Below are positions 1 to 9,229 of a stretch of DNA of 64,000 nucleotides, in pieces. Position 1 is the stretch's first letter. Each line of letters begins with the position of its first letter. The DNA lies in the NCBI RefSeq assembly GCF_002261345.1, contig NZ_NEVT01000006.1, positions 310,001 through 374,000 on the forward strand, written 5' to 3'. The translations under genes and the position numbers were made by a program. The DNA comes from Bordetella genomosp. 2. GTDB lineage: Bacteria; Pseudomonadota; Gammaproteobacteria; Burkholderiales; Burkholderiaceae_B. The notes beneath the pieces were generated by a model. The model did no database searches and was not told the DNA's origin. It worked only from the letters and a program-made list of their open reading frames with translations.

Positions 1-270
1 GAAGCCTGCGTCGTGGGCTTGCCGGATCAGCGGCGCGGCGAGACCGTCAAGGCGATTGTGGTGCTCAAGCCGGACTGCCAGGGCATGGTGAGCGAGCAGG
101 AGCTGATCGCCTGGTGCCGCACGCGCATGGCGGCATACAAGGTGCCGCGCTTCATTGAGTTCACCGACAGTTTGCCGAAATCCAACACCGGCAAGGTTCT
201 GTGGCGCATGTTGCAGGATGCCCAGCGGCAGGCGCACGAGGCCCGCGAGCGCCGCACGCAGCCGGTGTAG
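1..270 (+). CDS. Acyl-CoA synthetase / AMP-dependent ligase, C-terminal end (5' end outside window)
   Basis: The reading frame is open from base 1 and stops with TAG at 268-270, giving the last 89 residues of a longer protein. The motif PKSNTGKVLWR near the end is the A10 signature of the ANL superfamily; its lysine is the catalytic residue for adenylate formation. The preceding stretch, GLPDQRRGETVKAIVV and then AAYKVPRFIEF, is the usual mobile C-terminal domain of acyl-CoA ligases. The substrate cannot be read from this fragment. It converges on the AtoE-type carrier at 304-1620, with a hairpin between them. Confidence 0.9.
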   Translation, partial: EACVVGLPDQRRGETVKAIVVLKPDCQGMVSEQELIAWCRTRMAAYKVPRFIEFTDSLPKSNTGKVLWRMLQDAQRQAHEARERRTQPV

Positions 271-275
271 ATGCC

Positions 276-295
276 GGGCCGGCGGCTGCCGGCCC
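276..295. terminator. GC hairpin between convergent genes
   Basis: GGGCCGGC (276-283) and GCCGGCCC (288-295) form a perfect 8-bp stem with the 4-base loop GGCT, six bases after the ligase stop and eight before the end of the leftward carrier gene. There is no T-run on either side, so this is a likely bidirectional terminator or transcript end stabiliser rather than a textbook intrinsic terminator. Confidence 0.55.
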
Positions 296-303
296 ATGAA
301 GGA

Positions 304-1620
304 TCAGACCAGGCTGAGTCCGACCCCGATGATGATGCCGGACACGAACAACTGGATGAGGCAGAACCCCATGATGTCCTTGGCTTTGAGGCCGGCGATG
401 GCGAGCACCGGCAGGGCCCAGAACGGCTGCAGCATGTTGGTCCAGGCGTCGCCCCAGGCCACGGCCATGGCCACGCGGGGGATGTCGGCGCCCAGCGCCT
501 GCGCCGAGGCGATGACGATCGGGCTTTGCACCGCCCACTGGCCGCCGCCGGAGGGGATGAAGATATTCACGATGCCGGCGCTGATGAAGGTCCACAGCGG
601 CAGGGTGGCGGCGGTCGAGATCGATACGAACCACTCCGACAGGGACGCCGCCAGGCCGGAATCCATCATGATGGCCATGATGCCCGCATAGAACGGGAAC
701 TGGATGACGATGCCGGCGCCGCCGCGGATCGCCTCGTCCAGGCTGGCCAGCAGGCGCCGCGGCGTGCGGTGCAGCACGATGGCCAGGAACAGGAACGTGA
801 AGTTGATGACGTTCAGGTTCAAGCTGGCGCCGCGGATCACGTAATAGTCGAACAGGTAGGCCAGGCCGGCGAAGCCGATCAGCATGGCCAGCACCGTGCT
901 GTTCTCCAGCCGGGCGGCCGGGCGGCGGTCGTCGCTGTCGGCGCGCTCGGGTTCGGCCGTGGCCAGTTTGGCGGGATCGACGTAGATGCTGTCTTTCTCG
1001 TCGGGCAGCATCAGGCGGTTGACCAGCGGCACCGCGATGAACAGGGCGACCACGATGGCCAGGTTGAAGGCCGCGAATATCGTGTCCGAAGTCGGCACGA
1101 TGCCGATCTGGTCGGCCGAGAAATGGCCCTCCGTGGCGATGGTCAGCGGAATCGAGCCGGCCAGGCCGCCGTGCCAGATGATGAAACCCGAGTAGGCGCT
1201 GGCCACCAGCAGGCGGTAGTCGACGCGGATCTGGCGCGCGATTTCCTTGGCGAACAAGGCGCCCACCACCAGGCCGAAGCCCCAGTTGATCCAGCTGGCC
1301 GCCAGCGATACCACCGATACCAGCACGATGGCGCCGCCGGCGCTGCCGGACAGCCCGGCCAGGCGCGACAGCAGCTTCTTGACGAGCGGCGTGCTGGCCA
1401 GCATGTAGCCCGTCAGCAGGACCAGCAGCATCTGCATGGCGAAGGTGAGCAGGCCCCAGAAACCGTTGCCCCACCAGCGGACCACGTCCATGGGCGCGCG
1501 GCCCTCGAATACGATGGCCGCGGCCGCGGCGACCAGGGTCAGCAACACGACAAAGATGTAGGGATCGGGCAAATAGCGCTCGACGAGCTTCACCGATCCG
1601 CGCGACAGTAGTTTGAACAC
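304..1620 (-). CDS. AtoE-family short-chain fatty acid carrier
   Basis: A 438-residue, very hydrophobic protein with about ten or more membrane segments that reads like the AtoE/SCFA transporter family, which imports short-chain fatty acids such as acetoacetate or butyrate. A strong Shine-Dalgarno AGAGGAGG (complement of 1625-1632) sits just upstream of a GTG at 1620, so I chose that start over the ATG at 1653 that would add 11 residues. It lies 97 bp downstream of the Ldh2-type dehydrogenase on the same strand and is probably the last gene of that unit. The substrate is inferred from family only. Confidence 0.8.
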   Translation of the reverse strand: MFKLLSRGSVKLVERYLPDPYIFVVLLTLVAAAAAIVFEGRAPMDVVRWWGNGFWGLLTFAMQMLLVLLTGYMLASTPLVKKLLSRLAGLSGSAGGAIVLVSVVSLAASWINWGFGLVVGALFAKEIARQIRVDYRLLVASAYSGFIIWHGGLAGSIPLTIATEGHFSADQIGIVPTSDTIFAAFNLAIVVALFIAVPLVNRLMLPDEKDSIYVDPAKLATAEPERADSDDRRPAARLENSTVLAMLIGFAGLAYLFDYYVIRGASLNLNVINFTFLFLAIVLHRTPRRLLASLDEAIRGGAGIVIQFPFYAGIMAIMMDSGLAASLSEWFVSISTAATLPLWTFISAGIVNIFIPSGGGQWAVQSPIVIASAQALGADIPRVAMAVAWGDAWTNMLQPFWALPVLAIAGLKAKDIMGFCLIQLFVSGIIIGVGLSLV

Positions 1621-1717
1621 ACAACCTCCTCTGACTGTAGGCGCGCCGGACATGGCCGGCGGACGGCGCGAATCCTAGCACGGCCGCGTGCCGTCCCGCG
1701 TGGCAACGCCGCCGCGC

Positions 1718-2770
1718 TCAGGCCGGCAGGGCGTCGGGCACGCCCAGGTCGTGCGCCAGCCTGGCCATGCCCTCCCAGATGGCGTCGTCGAACTGCAGGG
1801 AGTCGGCGTTGCGCTGGCGGTTGCGCGCTTCGTACTCGCCCGGATACTCGACTCGCTCGACGCCCGGTTGCGGCGGGCAAGCGTGCAGATAGTCGATGAA
1901 GGCGCCGACTTCCTGGCTCCGCCAGTCGGTATTGAAGTCGACCTGGGGATCCAGCAGGATGGCGAACATATTGTTGGTGGCCACGCCATGGCGCGGATGC
2001 TCCGGCTGGATGGTGCCGCCGCCCGACAGGACGCCGGCCAGCAGTTCGGCCACCAGGCCCATGGCGTAGCCCTTGTGCCCGCCGAACGGCAGCAGGGCGC
2101 CGGGCGGGTCGGTGAACAGGGCGCCCGGGTCGGTGGTGGGCCGGCCCGCGGCATCGATGAGCGCGCCGGGCGGCGCCGGTTCGCCCTGGGCCGCCAGCAC
2201 CCGCGCCTTGTTCACGGCGATCGAGCTGGTGGCCATGTCCACCAGCAGCGGCGGGCGGCCGCCCGGCAACGGGCCGGCGAAACACAGCGGGTTGGTGGTG
2301 AGGCAGGCGCTCGCGCCGCCGAAGGGCGCCACGGTCGGTGCGCGGTTGATCACATTGGTAAAGGCCAGCAGGATCAGCCCGCGCGCCGCCACCATTTCGC
2401 CGTAATGCCCCATGCGCCCCAGGTGATGGCTGTGGCGCAGGGTGACGATGCACTGCCCATGCGCGCGGGTGCGCTCGATGGCCTCTTCGATGACCTGCTT
2501 GCCGACATACTGGCCAAGCCCGTGGTGGCCGTCGAACGCCACCATGGCGCCACGGTCGCTGACCAGCTCGGGCCGGCCGTCGGCGCGCGCCAGGCCGTCG
2601 GCCAGCACGCGCCGGTAGTTGGCCAGGATGGACAGGCCATGGCTGGTGTAGCCGACGCGATCGGACTCGACCAGATGCTGGGCCACGGCCTCGGCGATGT
2701 CGTCGGGCACGTCCATGGCGGTGAGGACGCGCTGGCCATATGCCAGCGCCTGCGTAAGCGAGATCTTCAT
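1718..2770 (-). CDS. Malate/L-lactate dehydrogenase family (Ldh2) oxidoreductase
   Basis: A 350-residue NAD(P)-dependent oxidoreductase of the Ldh2 (type 2 malate/lactate dehydrogenase) family. The family-typical HSHHLGRMGHYGE stretch, DMATS and FGGHKGYAMGL are all present. Members reduce 2-oxo acids or oxidise 2-hydroxyacids, including malate, lactate, ureidoglycolate and sulfolactate. A Shine-Dalgarno GAGGAG lies 6 bases before the ATG. The gene follows the DASS carrier by 10 bp, so carrier and dehydrogenase probably handle the same hydroxy- or dicarboxylate. Which acid it uses cannot be told from sequence. Confidence 0.85.
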   Translation of the reverse strand: MKISLTQALAYGQRVLTAMDVPDDIAEAVAQHLVESDRVGYTSHGLSILANYRRVLADGLARADGRPELVSDRGAMVAFDGHHGLGQYVGKQVIEEAIERTRAHGQCIVTLRHSHHLGRMGHYGEMVAARGLILLAFTNVINRAPTVAPFGGASACLTTNPLCFAGPLPGGRPPLLVDMATSSIAVNKARVLAAQGEPAPPGALIDAAGRPTTDPGALFTDPPGALLPFGGHKGYAMGLVAELLAGVLSGGGTIQPEHPRHGVATNNMFAILLDPQVDFNTDWRSQEVGAFIDYLHACPPQPGVERVEYPGEYEARNRQRNADSLQFDDAIWEGMARLAHDLGVPDALPA

Positions 2771-2780
2771 GTCCGGCTCC

Positions 2781-4274
2781 TCATAGCCAGCCCAGCCAGC
2801 GCCAGTAGGTCAGGCCCATGCCCAGCATCAGCACGTAGCCGACCAGCGAAATCACGATCCCGACCTTGGCGAACTGCTTGGCCGTGAAGGTTTCGGTGCC
2901 CAGGCACACCATGTTCTGCGGCGCGTTGATCGGCAGGATGAAGCCATAGCTGACCACGAAGCCCAGCAGCATGGTCATGCCCAGCCGGTTGAAATCGCCG
3001 GGCAGGGTGGCCAGCACGGCAATCAGGATGGGCAGCATGGCCGACGTCAGCGCGGTGGCGCTGGCAAAGCCCAGGTGGATCAGGATCAGGAACGCCGCGA
3101 GAACCGCGAAGATGGCCAGCGGGCCGAGGTGGTCGAGCCCGGTGCGCGCCACGACCTGGGCCCCCAGCCACTGGCCGGCCTGGGTCGTCAGCAGCGCGGT
3201 GCCCAGGCTGATGCCCACCCCGAACACAATGACCGTGCCCCACGGGATGCGCGACTGCACGTCCTTCCACGTCATGACGCCGATACGGGGCAGCATCAGC
3301 AGCACCAGCCCGAAATACGTGGTCGACGTGGTGTCGAAGCGGTGCAGCTTGCCCTCGGTGGCCCAGCACAGCAGCAACAGCAGGGAGACCGCCATCAGGC
3401 GCTTCTGCGGCGCGGTCATGGGGCCGAGCTCCTGGAGCGATTTCTCCACGGCTTCTTTGCCGCCCGCGATGTTGTCGCTTTCCGGCGGCAACATCTTCAG
3501 GACCAGGAAAATCAGCACGGCCGACATGATCAGGGCCCACGGCGTGCCCGCGACCAGCCAGTCCGCCCAGGTGACCCGTTCGCCCAGCATCTTTTCCATG
3601 AAGCCGACCGTCAGCAGGTTCTGCGCGGCCGCGGTCTGGATGCCGACGTTCCAGATGCTGGTGGCCTGCGCCACGATGATCATGATGCCGGCCGCGATGT
3701 TGGAGCGTTTCTCGACTCCGAATGCCGCGATGACGCCCATCATGATGGGCACCACGGCGGCGCTGCGCGCGGTGGCGCTGGGCACGACCAGGCTGAGCAC
3801 GATGGTGACGGCGATGCAGCCGATCAGGATGCGGCGCGTGCTGGTGCCGATGCGCGCCAGCGTCACCAGGGCGATGCGCCGGTCCAGCCCGGTGTAGGTC
3901 ATCGCCGCGGCGATGAACAGGGCGCCCGCGACCAGGGCGAGCGCCGAGTTCGAGAAGCCGGCCAGCGCCATGCTGATCGCGGCCGATGTGCCGTAGACCA
4001 CCGATGGGTCCTTGATGGTGGGGGCGGTGCCCAGCAGGAAGGCCATCAGCGTGGTGATCATGATGGCGCTGGCTTCATAGGACACCGCTTCGGTGATCCA
4101 CACCACCACCGCGAATACCAGGATGGCCAGCATGCGGTGGCCGGCAGGGGCCAGGTCGGCCGGCAGCGGCGCAAGCAGTACGAGGATCAGGGCCAGGAAG
4201 CCGGCGACCAGGCCGACGGGTATCTTGGCTTTCTTGGGGGGAACTGCCGCGGGGGCGGTTGCCGAGCTAGTCAT
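2781..4274 (-). CDS. SLC13/DASS family anion:sodium symporter
   Basis: A 497-residue inner-membrane carrier of the divalent-anion:Na+ symporter family (CitT/SdcS-like). It has many hydrophobic helices, an internal repeat of the inverted-topology type, and two family-like segments, the first near residues 155-175 (VPSATARSAAVVPIMMG) and the second near the C-terminus (INAPQNMVCLGTETF). The family moves di- and tricarboxylates or sulfate. It heads a leftward unit with the Ldh2 dehydrogenase and the AtoE-type carrier. A CGGAGA lies 5 bases before the ATG. Confidence 0.85.
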   Translation of the reverse strand: MTSSATAPAAVPPKKAKIPVGLVAGFLALILVLLAPLPADLAPAGHRMLAILVFAVVVWITEAVSYEASAIMITTLMAFLLGTAPTIKDPSVVYGTSAAISMALAGFSNSALALVAGALFIAAAMTYTGLDRRIALVTLARIGTSTRRILIGCIAVTIVLSLVVPSATARSAAVVPIMMGVIAAFGVEKRSNIAAGIMIIVAQATSIWNVGIQTAAAQNLLTVGFMEKMLGERVTWADWLVAGTPWALIMSAVLIFLVLKMLPPESDNIAGGKEAVEKSLQELGPMTAPQKRLMAVSLLLLLCWATEGKLHRFDTTSTTYFGLVLLMLPRIGVMTWKDVQSRIPWGTVIVFGVGISLGTALLTTQAGQWLGAQVVARTGLDHLGPLAIFAVLAAFLILIHLGFASATALTSAMLPILIAVLATLPGDFNRLGMTMLLGFVVSYGFILPINAPQNMVCLGTETFTAKQFAKVGIVISLVGYVLMLGMGLTYWRWLGWL

Positions 4275-4767
4275 GTCAATCTCCGGGCACGCGATTCAGG
4301 GAACGGGACGGGCCTGCGTAAATGCAAATATCGGAGTAAAAACAATAACTTATTTATATTTCTTTAAGTTGTTTATTTAAAGAAAAATCTCAAATCGAGC
4401 CGGCGCAAATCAAGGTCGAGTGATGCGGAATACTTCCGTTTATAGCGGATAATGCAACGGTACGATTATTTATGACAAATGCTGCAGCAGGGCGAACGGG
4501 TGCTAATTGATACATTTGCACGCGAATGGCGGCGCTTCAGCGGTCGCCGCGCCCGCCTTGGCAAACCTTGAAAGTGCGGTAGTATTCAGGTTCCCGTAAG
4601 TTTGGAGACCCGCCCGGGCTGGCGGTCACGCTGCGCCCGGCACGCTTCCCTTTTCATGTCCAGCGAACCTCTCAGTACGATCGCGCCGCGCACGATTCAT
4701 GCGCGGCGCCTCCCTCGCAAGCCCGCTGCCGCCCGCACGGCCCGCCATCCCGCCTCCCGGACCGATC
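4275..4767. other. Divergent intergenic region, AT-rich in its left half
   Basis: This gap separates the leftward DASS carrier from the rightward TerC-like gene and must hold both promoters. Bases about 4320-4400 are markedly AT-rich against a GC-rich genome and contain one clear inverted repeat, listed separately. The rest (4400-4767) has ordinary composition with no motif I can name. A reading frame open from 4699 is an in-frame upstream extension of the TerC-like gene. Confidence 0.6.
4359..4385. promoter_or_regulatory. 9-bp AT inverted repeat upstream of the DASS carrier
   Basis: TTTCTTTAA (4359-4367) and TTAAAGAAA (4377-4385) are perfect inverted copies separated by 9 bases. The repeat lies 85-111 bp upstream of the carrier's ATG on the opposite strand. 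Its AT composition makes it a poor terminator and a plausible operator for a regulator encoded elsewhere. No regulator gene is adjacent. Confidence 0.4.
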
Positions 4768-6381
4768 ATGCTGTTTGACTGGATGGCCGACCCCACCGCC
4801 TGGCTGGGCCTGGCGACGCTGATCATTCTCGAAATCGTCCTGGGCATCGACAACCTGGTGTTCATCGCGATCCTGGCGGACAAGCTGCCGCCGGAACAGC
4901 GCAATCGCGCCCGCATCATCGGCCTGACCCTGGCCATGCTGATGCGCCTGGGCCTGCTGGCCAGCATCGCCTGGGTGGTGACCCTCACCGAACCGCTGTT
5001 CACCGTGCTGGGCGCCGAGATCTCCGGCCGCGACCTGATCCTGATCTTCGGCGGCGTGTTCCTGTTGTTCAAGGGGACCATGGAACTGCATGAGCGTGTC
5101 GAGGGCAGGGCGCACGGCGACACGGGCGCGCGGCCGCAGCACGCGGTGTTCTGGCAGGTGATCTTGCAAATCGTCGTGCTCGATGCGGTGTTCTCGCTCG
5201 ACTCGGTCATCACGGCCGTGGGCATGGTGCAGGAACTGAGCATCATGATGATCGCGGTGGTGGCCGCCATGGCGGTCATGATGCTGGCCAGCCGCCCGCT
5301 GATGGCCTTCGTCGGCCGCCACCCGACCGTGGTCATCCTGTGCCTGGGCCTGCTGCTGATGATCGGTTTCAGCCTGGTGGCCGAGGGCCTGGGTTTTCAT
5401 GTGCCCAAGGGCTACCTGTACGCCGCCATCGGCTTCTCGATCGTCATCGAGCTGTGCAACCAGCTGGCGCGCCGCAACCGCAGCCGGCGCAGCCTCGGCC
5501 TGAGCGGGCGGCAGCGCACGGCGCAAGCGGTGCTGCGGCTGCTGCGCGGCAACCGGGGGGAGGCCGGCGGCGTGCAGAACCCGGTGGAGGAGGTGGCCGC
5601 CCTGGTCGATGGCGTCGACGGCGAGCCCGTTTTCGCGCCGGAGGAAAGCAGCCTGATCGAGCGCGTCCTGGCCATGGGCAACCGCGATGTGCGCTCGATC
5701 ATGGTGCCGCGCGGCGAGATGGTCTGGCTCGACGTCAAGGACAGCGCCGACGCGATCACCAGGAAATTCGCGTCCGGCCATGCGCGGCTGCCGCTGTGCG
5801 AAGGCGACGCCGCCAACGTGATCGGGGTGGTCCACTTCAAGGACCTGCTGCCCCGCCTGCAGGTGCCCGGCGCCATCGACGTCATCGAACTGGCGCGCTC
5901 GCCGCATTACGTCATGGAGACCACGCCCGTCTTCAAGGTGCTGGAAGTCCTGCGCCAGTCGCGCGAGCACATGTTGATCGTGGTCGACGAGCACGGCAGT
6001 TGCGAGGGCCTGGTGACGCCGCTGGACGTGCTGACCGCGGTAGGGGGCGAACTCCCCGAGAACGCCGACGACGCGACGGCCGCGACGCCCGTCGGCGACG
6101 GATCCTGGCTGCTGGACGCCAGCATGCCGATCGATGAGGCGCGTCTGTTCCTGTCCGGCGCCGCGCTGGGCGCGGAAACTCCCGACGCCACGCTGGCCGG
6201 CGCGCTGCTGCGGGTCGAAGGGCGCTTGCCGGATGTGGGCGAAGTGATCCAGTGGGGCGACTGGTCGTTCGAGATCACGCGGCGCGACGGGCTGCGGATC
6301 GACCAGGTGCGGGCGCGGCAACGCCTTGCGGCCGAGGAAAAGGACTTACACGACGGCGGACCGCTACGTACAGTGGCATGA
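4768..6381 (+). CDS. TerC-family membrane protein with CBS pair and CorC/HlyC domain (YoaE-like)
   Basis: A 537-residue protein with three parts: an N-terminal TerC membrane domain of about seven helices ([23 protein letters not shown] near the start), a central CBS-domain pair ([12 protein letters not shown]... to about residue 430) and a C-terminal CorC/HlyC domain. This is the E. coli YoaE/YegH architecture. TerC-type proteins are tied to metal efflux and metal loading of exported proteins; CorC-like domains occur in Mg/Co transporters. I chose the ATG at 4768 because the protein then begins like YoaE; the frame is open back to 4699. It converges on the loiP-like gene. Confidence 0.88.
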   Translation: MLFDWMADPTAWLGLATLIILEIVLGIDNLVFIAILADKLPPEQRNRARIIGLTLAMLMRLGLLASIAWVVTLTEPLFTVLGAEISGRDLILIFGGVFLLFKGTMELHERVEGRAHGDTGARPQHAVFWQVILQIVVLDAVFSLDSVITAVGMVQELSIMMIAVVAAMAVMMLASRPLMAFVGRHPTVVILCLGLLLMIGFSLVAEGLGFHVPKGYLYAAIGFSIVIELCNQLARRNRSRRSLGLSGRQRTAQAVLRLLRGNRGEAGGVQNPVEEVAALVDGVDGEPVFAPEESSLIERVLAMGNRDVRSIMVPRGEMVWLDVKDSADAITRKFASGHARLPLCEGDAANVIGVVHFKDLLPRLQVPGAIDVIELARSPHYVMETTPVFKVLEVLRQSREHMLIVVDEHGSCEGLVTPLDVLTAVGGELPENADDATAATPVGDGSWLLDASMPIDEARLFLSGAALGAETPDATLAGALLRVEGRLPDVGEVIQWGDWSFEITRRDGLRIDQVRARQRLAAEEKDLHDGGPLRTVA

Positions 6382-6415
6382 CGCTACGGGCGTGCGCCAT
6401 GGCCGGGCCGGACTA

Positions 6416-6448
6416 CGCGGCGCCCGCTTCTTTCCGGCGGGCGCCGCG
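6416..6448. terminator. Strong 12-bp hairpin between convergent genes
   Basis: CGCGGCGCCCGC (6416-6427) and GCGGGCGCCGCG (6437-6448) form a perfect 12-bp stem with a 9-base loop. It lies between the stops of the TerC-like gene (6381) and the LoiP-like gene (6457). The loop is T-rich on the + strand but no T-run follows the stem. A bidirectional terminator is the simplest reading. Confidence 0.7.
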
Positions 6449-6456
6449 CGGCCGGC

Positions 6457-7227
6457 TTACTTGCCGGCGTCCAGGCGCTGCTGCATGCGCGCGGCGCGAT
6501 CCGGCGAGGAGGGGTGCGAGCTGAACATGCTGCTCTGGCCGCCGTCCAGTTCGGCCAGCTTCTGGAACGCCGTCACCAGGCCCTTGCGGTTCATCTTCTT
6601 CTGCGTCAGCAGGTCGAACGAGTAATCGTCGGCCGCGGTTTCCTGCGATTGCGAGAACTGCGCATTGATGAACTTCTCGGTCAGGTCGCCCAGTTGCGAG
6701 GCGCTCAGCGAGGCGACGACGCTGTTGCCGGCCGCGCCGGCGGCCTGGCGGGCGGCGCTCACGGCATAAGCGGTCTGCATGGCCTTCTTGGTGTGGCCCA
6801 GCGCCACGTGGCCCATTTCGTGGCCGATCACGCCGCGCAGCTCGTCGTCATTCATCAGGTCCATCAGGCCGCTGTAGACGCGCACGCAGCCGTTGCCCAT
6901 GGCCCAGGCATTGACGTCTTCGGTCAGGTAGACCTTGTAGTTGACCTTCTGGCCGTTCAGCGTCATGTTGCCGAAGCCGCGCATCAGCTTGGTCAGGCGC
7001 TTGCTGTACTTGTTGCCGGCCGGGGCGATCTTCGATTCCTGGTCGCTCTGCTTGCAGGCGGCGTCCGACAATTGGACGATATCGGCATCCGAGAGGTTGG
7101 CCGCCTTGGCCATGTCGGCGCCGGCCGACAGCAGGCCATTGGCGTCCATCCCGCCCATGTTGCTGCAGCCGGCCAGGAACAGGCTGGCGGTCAGCGCGGT
7201 GCACATGAATTTCATCTTGTTGTTCAT
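6457..7227 (-). CDS. loiP: M48-family zinc metalloprotease lipoprotein (LoiP/YggG-like)
   Basis: A 256-residue lipoprotein. The lipobox LAGC puts the lipidated cysteine at residue 21, and the following Ser suggests outer-membrane sorting. The zinc motif HEMGH is at 136-140, with the downstream glutamate in SQETAADDYS as likely third ligand. Both length and layout match LoiP (YggG) of E. coli, an outer-membrane quality-control protease of the M48 family. A Shine-Dalgarno AAGAGGA precedes the ATG. The 269-bp gap upstream holds the divergent promoters for this gene and the MBL-fold gene; I see no clear site in it. Confidence 0.88.
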   Translation of the reverse strand: MNNKMKFMCTALTASLFLAGCSNMGGMDANGLLSAGADMAKAANLSDADIVQLSDAACKQSDQESKIAPAGNKYSKRLTKLMRGFGNMTLNGQKVNYKVYLTEDVNAWAMGNGCVRVYSGLMDLMNDDELRGVIGHEMGHVALGHTKKAMQTAYAVSAARQAAGAAGNSVVASLSASQLGDLTEKFINAQFSQSQETAADDYSFDLLTQKKMNRKGLVTAFQKLAELDGGQSSMFSSHPSSPDRAARMQQRLDAGK

Positions 7228-7496
7228 TGAATTCCTCTTTCGCTACACGTCGTGTTTGAGACGGGTCCATTCCCGTGCGCCGGCCCCGCCGTGCTGGTTG
7301 GGCAGGCGGGCAGAACTGTAAAGACAAGTGACAGGAATTAGGTGTTATTGCTTGTCGAACTGAAATCAAATGTTATGCGCGCGTGCGAACGGGGCGCGAT
7401 CGACGACGCGCCGGGCCGCCGGGACGCGAGGGTGGGGCACGGCGATTGCGACCGCCGGGCCGAAGGCCGCGCGGCCGGCAACCGGGAGCCTTGCCG

Positions 7497-8375
7497 ATGA
7501 GAATGATCCACCTGAACTGCATATCCACTTGCCCGGCAGGCGGGCGGCTGATGGACGGCCGGTCCTCGTGGCTGGCGGCGCGCGGCAGGCTGTGTTGCCA
7601 TTGTGTGCTGGTCGAACTGGACGACGGCTCGCTGGCGCTGATCGACACCGGGCTGGGGCTGCGGGACGTGCGCCATCCGCGCTCGCGGCTGAGCGCCTTC
7701 TTTCTGGCGCTGGTCAAGCCAGAATGGCGCGAGGCCATGACCGCGGTGCGGCAGATCGAGGCGCTGGGTCATGCGGCGCGGGATGTGCGCCACATCGTGC
7801 TGACGCACCTGGACTTCGACCACGCCGGCGGGCTCGACGATTTTCCTCAGGCCACCGTGCATCTGTTGCAGGCCGAGCAGGACGTGGCGCTGCGGCAGGG
7901 CAGCTGGATGGACCGCCAGCGCTTTCGCCCGCAGCAATGGTCGTCGCGCGGGCGATGGCGCGGCTACGCGCCGTCACAGGGCGAGGCCTGGTATGGATTC
8001 GAGCGAGTCCGCGCGCTGGACGGCCTGCCGCCGGAGATCGCCCTGGTTCCCCTGCCTGGCCATACGCTGGGCCATGCCGGTGTGGCCGTGCAAGGCGCCG
8101 ACGGTTGGCTGTTGCTGGCCGGCGACGCGTACTTCCATGCGCGGGAAATGGACCTGGAGCGGCCGGGATGCCCGCCCGGTTTGCGGTTCTACCAATGGAT
8201 GCTGGAGCACGACCGCGCCGCGCGCCTGGCCAACCAGCAGCGCCTGCGTCAATTGCGGCGCGACCATGGCAAGGAGGTCCGCCTGTGCTGCGGCCATGAC
8301 ACCGCCGAATTCGAGCAACTGGCCCGCCGCGGTTTCGGGGTCCCTGTCGAGCCGGGCGTGCCGCGGCATGCCTAG
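7497..8375 (+). CDS. Metallo-beta-lactamase-fold hydrolase
   Basis: A 292-residue cytoplasmic hydrolase with all landmarks of the MBL fold: THLDFDHAGG (HxHxDH-type variant with Asp in place of the second His), GHTLGH, GDAYFH and a C-terminal CCGHD. The layout resembles N-acyl homoserine lactonases and related lactonases or thioesterases, but the substrate cannot be assigned. The ATG at 7497 is preceded by GGGAG; the frame is open further upstream to 7383 without support. The neighbours offer no functional link. Confidence 0.82.
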   Translation: MRMIHLNCISTCPAGGRLMDGRSSWLAARGRLCCHCVLVELDDGSLALIDTGLGLRDVRHPRSRLSAFFLALVKPEWREAMTAVRQIEALGHAARDVRHIVLTHLDFDHAGGLDDFPQATVHLLQAEQDVALRQGSWMDRQRFRPQQWSSRGRWRGYAPSQGEAWYGFERVRALDGLPPEIALVPLPGHTLGHAGVAVQGADGWLLLAGDAYFHAREMDLERPGCPPGLRFYQWMLEHDRAARLANQQRLRQLRRDHGKEVRLCCGHDTAEFEQLARRGFGVPVEPGVPRHA

Positions 8376-8395
8376 GCGGCGATCGGCTTGCGGAT

Positions 8396-9229
8396 TCAGG
8401 ACGGCCGCCGCGCGCGCACCTCGGCGTGGCGGCGCGCGATCGCTTGCGCGGTGACCCGCATCCGCTCCACCACCCGGGCGAAGTTCTCCTGCGCCAGCCT
8501 TTCTGCCATGGCGGTGACGGTGACGGCACCCAGGGCCGACCCGGCGCCGTCGTCGGGGTCGGGGATGGGAATCGCCACGGCGCTGGTGCCCGGCATCAAA
8601 CCGGCGGGCGCATGCGCGATGCCGCTCGCGCGCGCCTTGTCGACCCGTTGCAGGATGTCGGCCGGGCTCTCGCCCAGCACGGCAAGGCGCGCTGCATTCG
8701 CCGCGACGATGGCGGCGCTTTCTTCCCCGGGCAGGCAGGCAAGCAGCGCCACGCCGGACACGCCCACGCCCAGCGGCCGCCGCACGCCGACTTCGATCGA
8801 CAGGACCTGGATCGGATGATGGCCGGTGCGCCGGCCTATGCATATGGAGTCGTGCCCGTGGCGTATGCTGAGGAACACGGTGTCGCCCACCTGGTCCGCA
8901 AGCTCGGCGAGGTAGGGGTCCGCCAAGGTCAGCAAAGGAAAGCGCCGCGTGCGGGCCAGCCCCAAGAGGCTGATTTCCGGGCCGATGAGATAGCGCCGCG
9001 TGGCGGGATCCTGCTCGATGGCGCCTTCCTGCAGCAGCGTCTTCAACAGCCGATGCACGGTGGGGCGGTTCAGCCCGGACATGCGCACCAGGTCGATCAG
9101 GCGCACGCCGCGTTCCTGCCCACAGGCCACCAGGCGCAGGATGGCGACTGCGCGCCGCACCGTTTGCGCGCCGGCGGGCGTTTCGTCGGTCATTGCCGCG
9201 AACGGCGGGCCTTCGTCGTCGGTGGTCAT
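8396..9229 (-). CDS. IclR-family transcriptional regulator
   Basis: A 277-residue regulator with an N-terminal winged helix (LIDLVRMSGLNRPTVHRLLKTL) and a C-terminal IclR effector domain (SIRHGHDSICIGRR... GVSGVALLACL). The start chosen is the ATG at 9229, which overlaps the TGA of the upstream flavin reductase gene as ATGA, implying coupled translation; an internal ATG at 9193 is the alternative. It is transcribed away from the ring-cleavage-type operon starting at 10211 and is its most likely regulator. The palindrome at 10104-10122 is a candidate operator. Confidence 0.88.
   Translation of the reverse strand: MTTDDEGPPFAAMTDETPAGAQTVRRAVAILRLVACGQERGVRLIDLVRMSGLNRPTVHRLLKTLLQEGAIEQDPATRRYLIGPEISLLGLARTRRFPLLTLADPYLAELADQVGDTVFLSIRHGHDSICIGRRTGHHPIQVLSIEVGVRRPLGVGVSGVALLACLPGEESAAIVAANAARLAVLGESPADILQRVDKARASGIAHAPAGLMPGTSAVAIPIPDPDDGAGSALGAVTVTAMAERLAQENFARVVERMRVTAQAIARRHAEVRARRPS

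Noticed and set aside
161-1681. Long overlapping frames on both strands over the AtoE-type gene
   Set aside because: High GC keeps alternative frames open; their products are Arg/Pro/Gly-rich with no family features, while the 304-1620 frame gives a clear membrane carrier with a strong Shine-Dalgarno.
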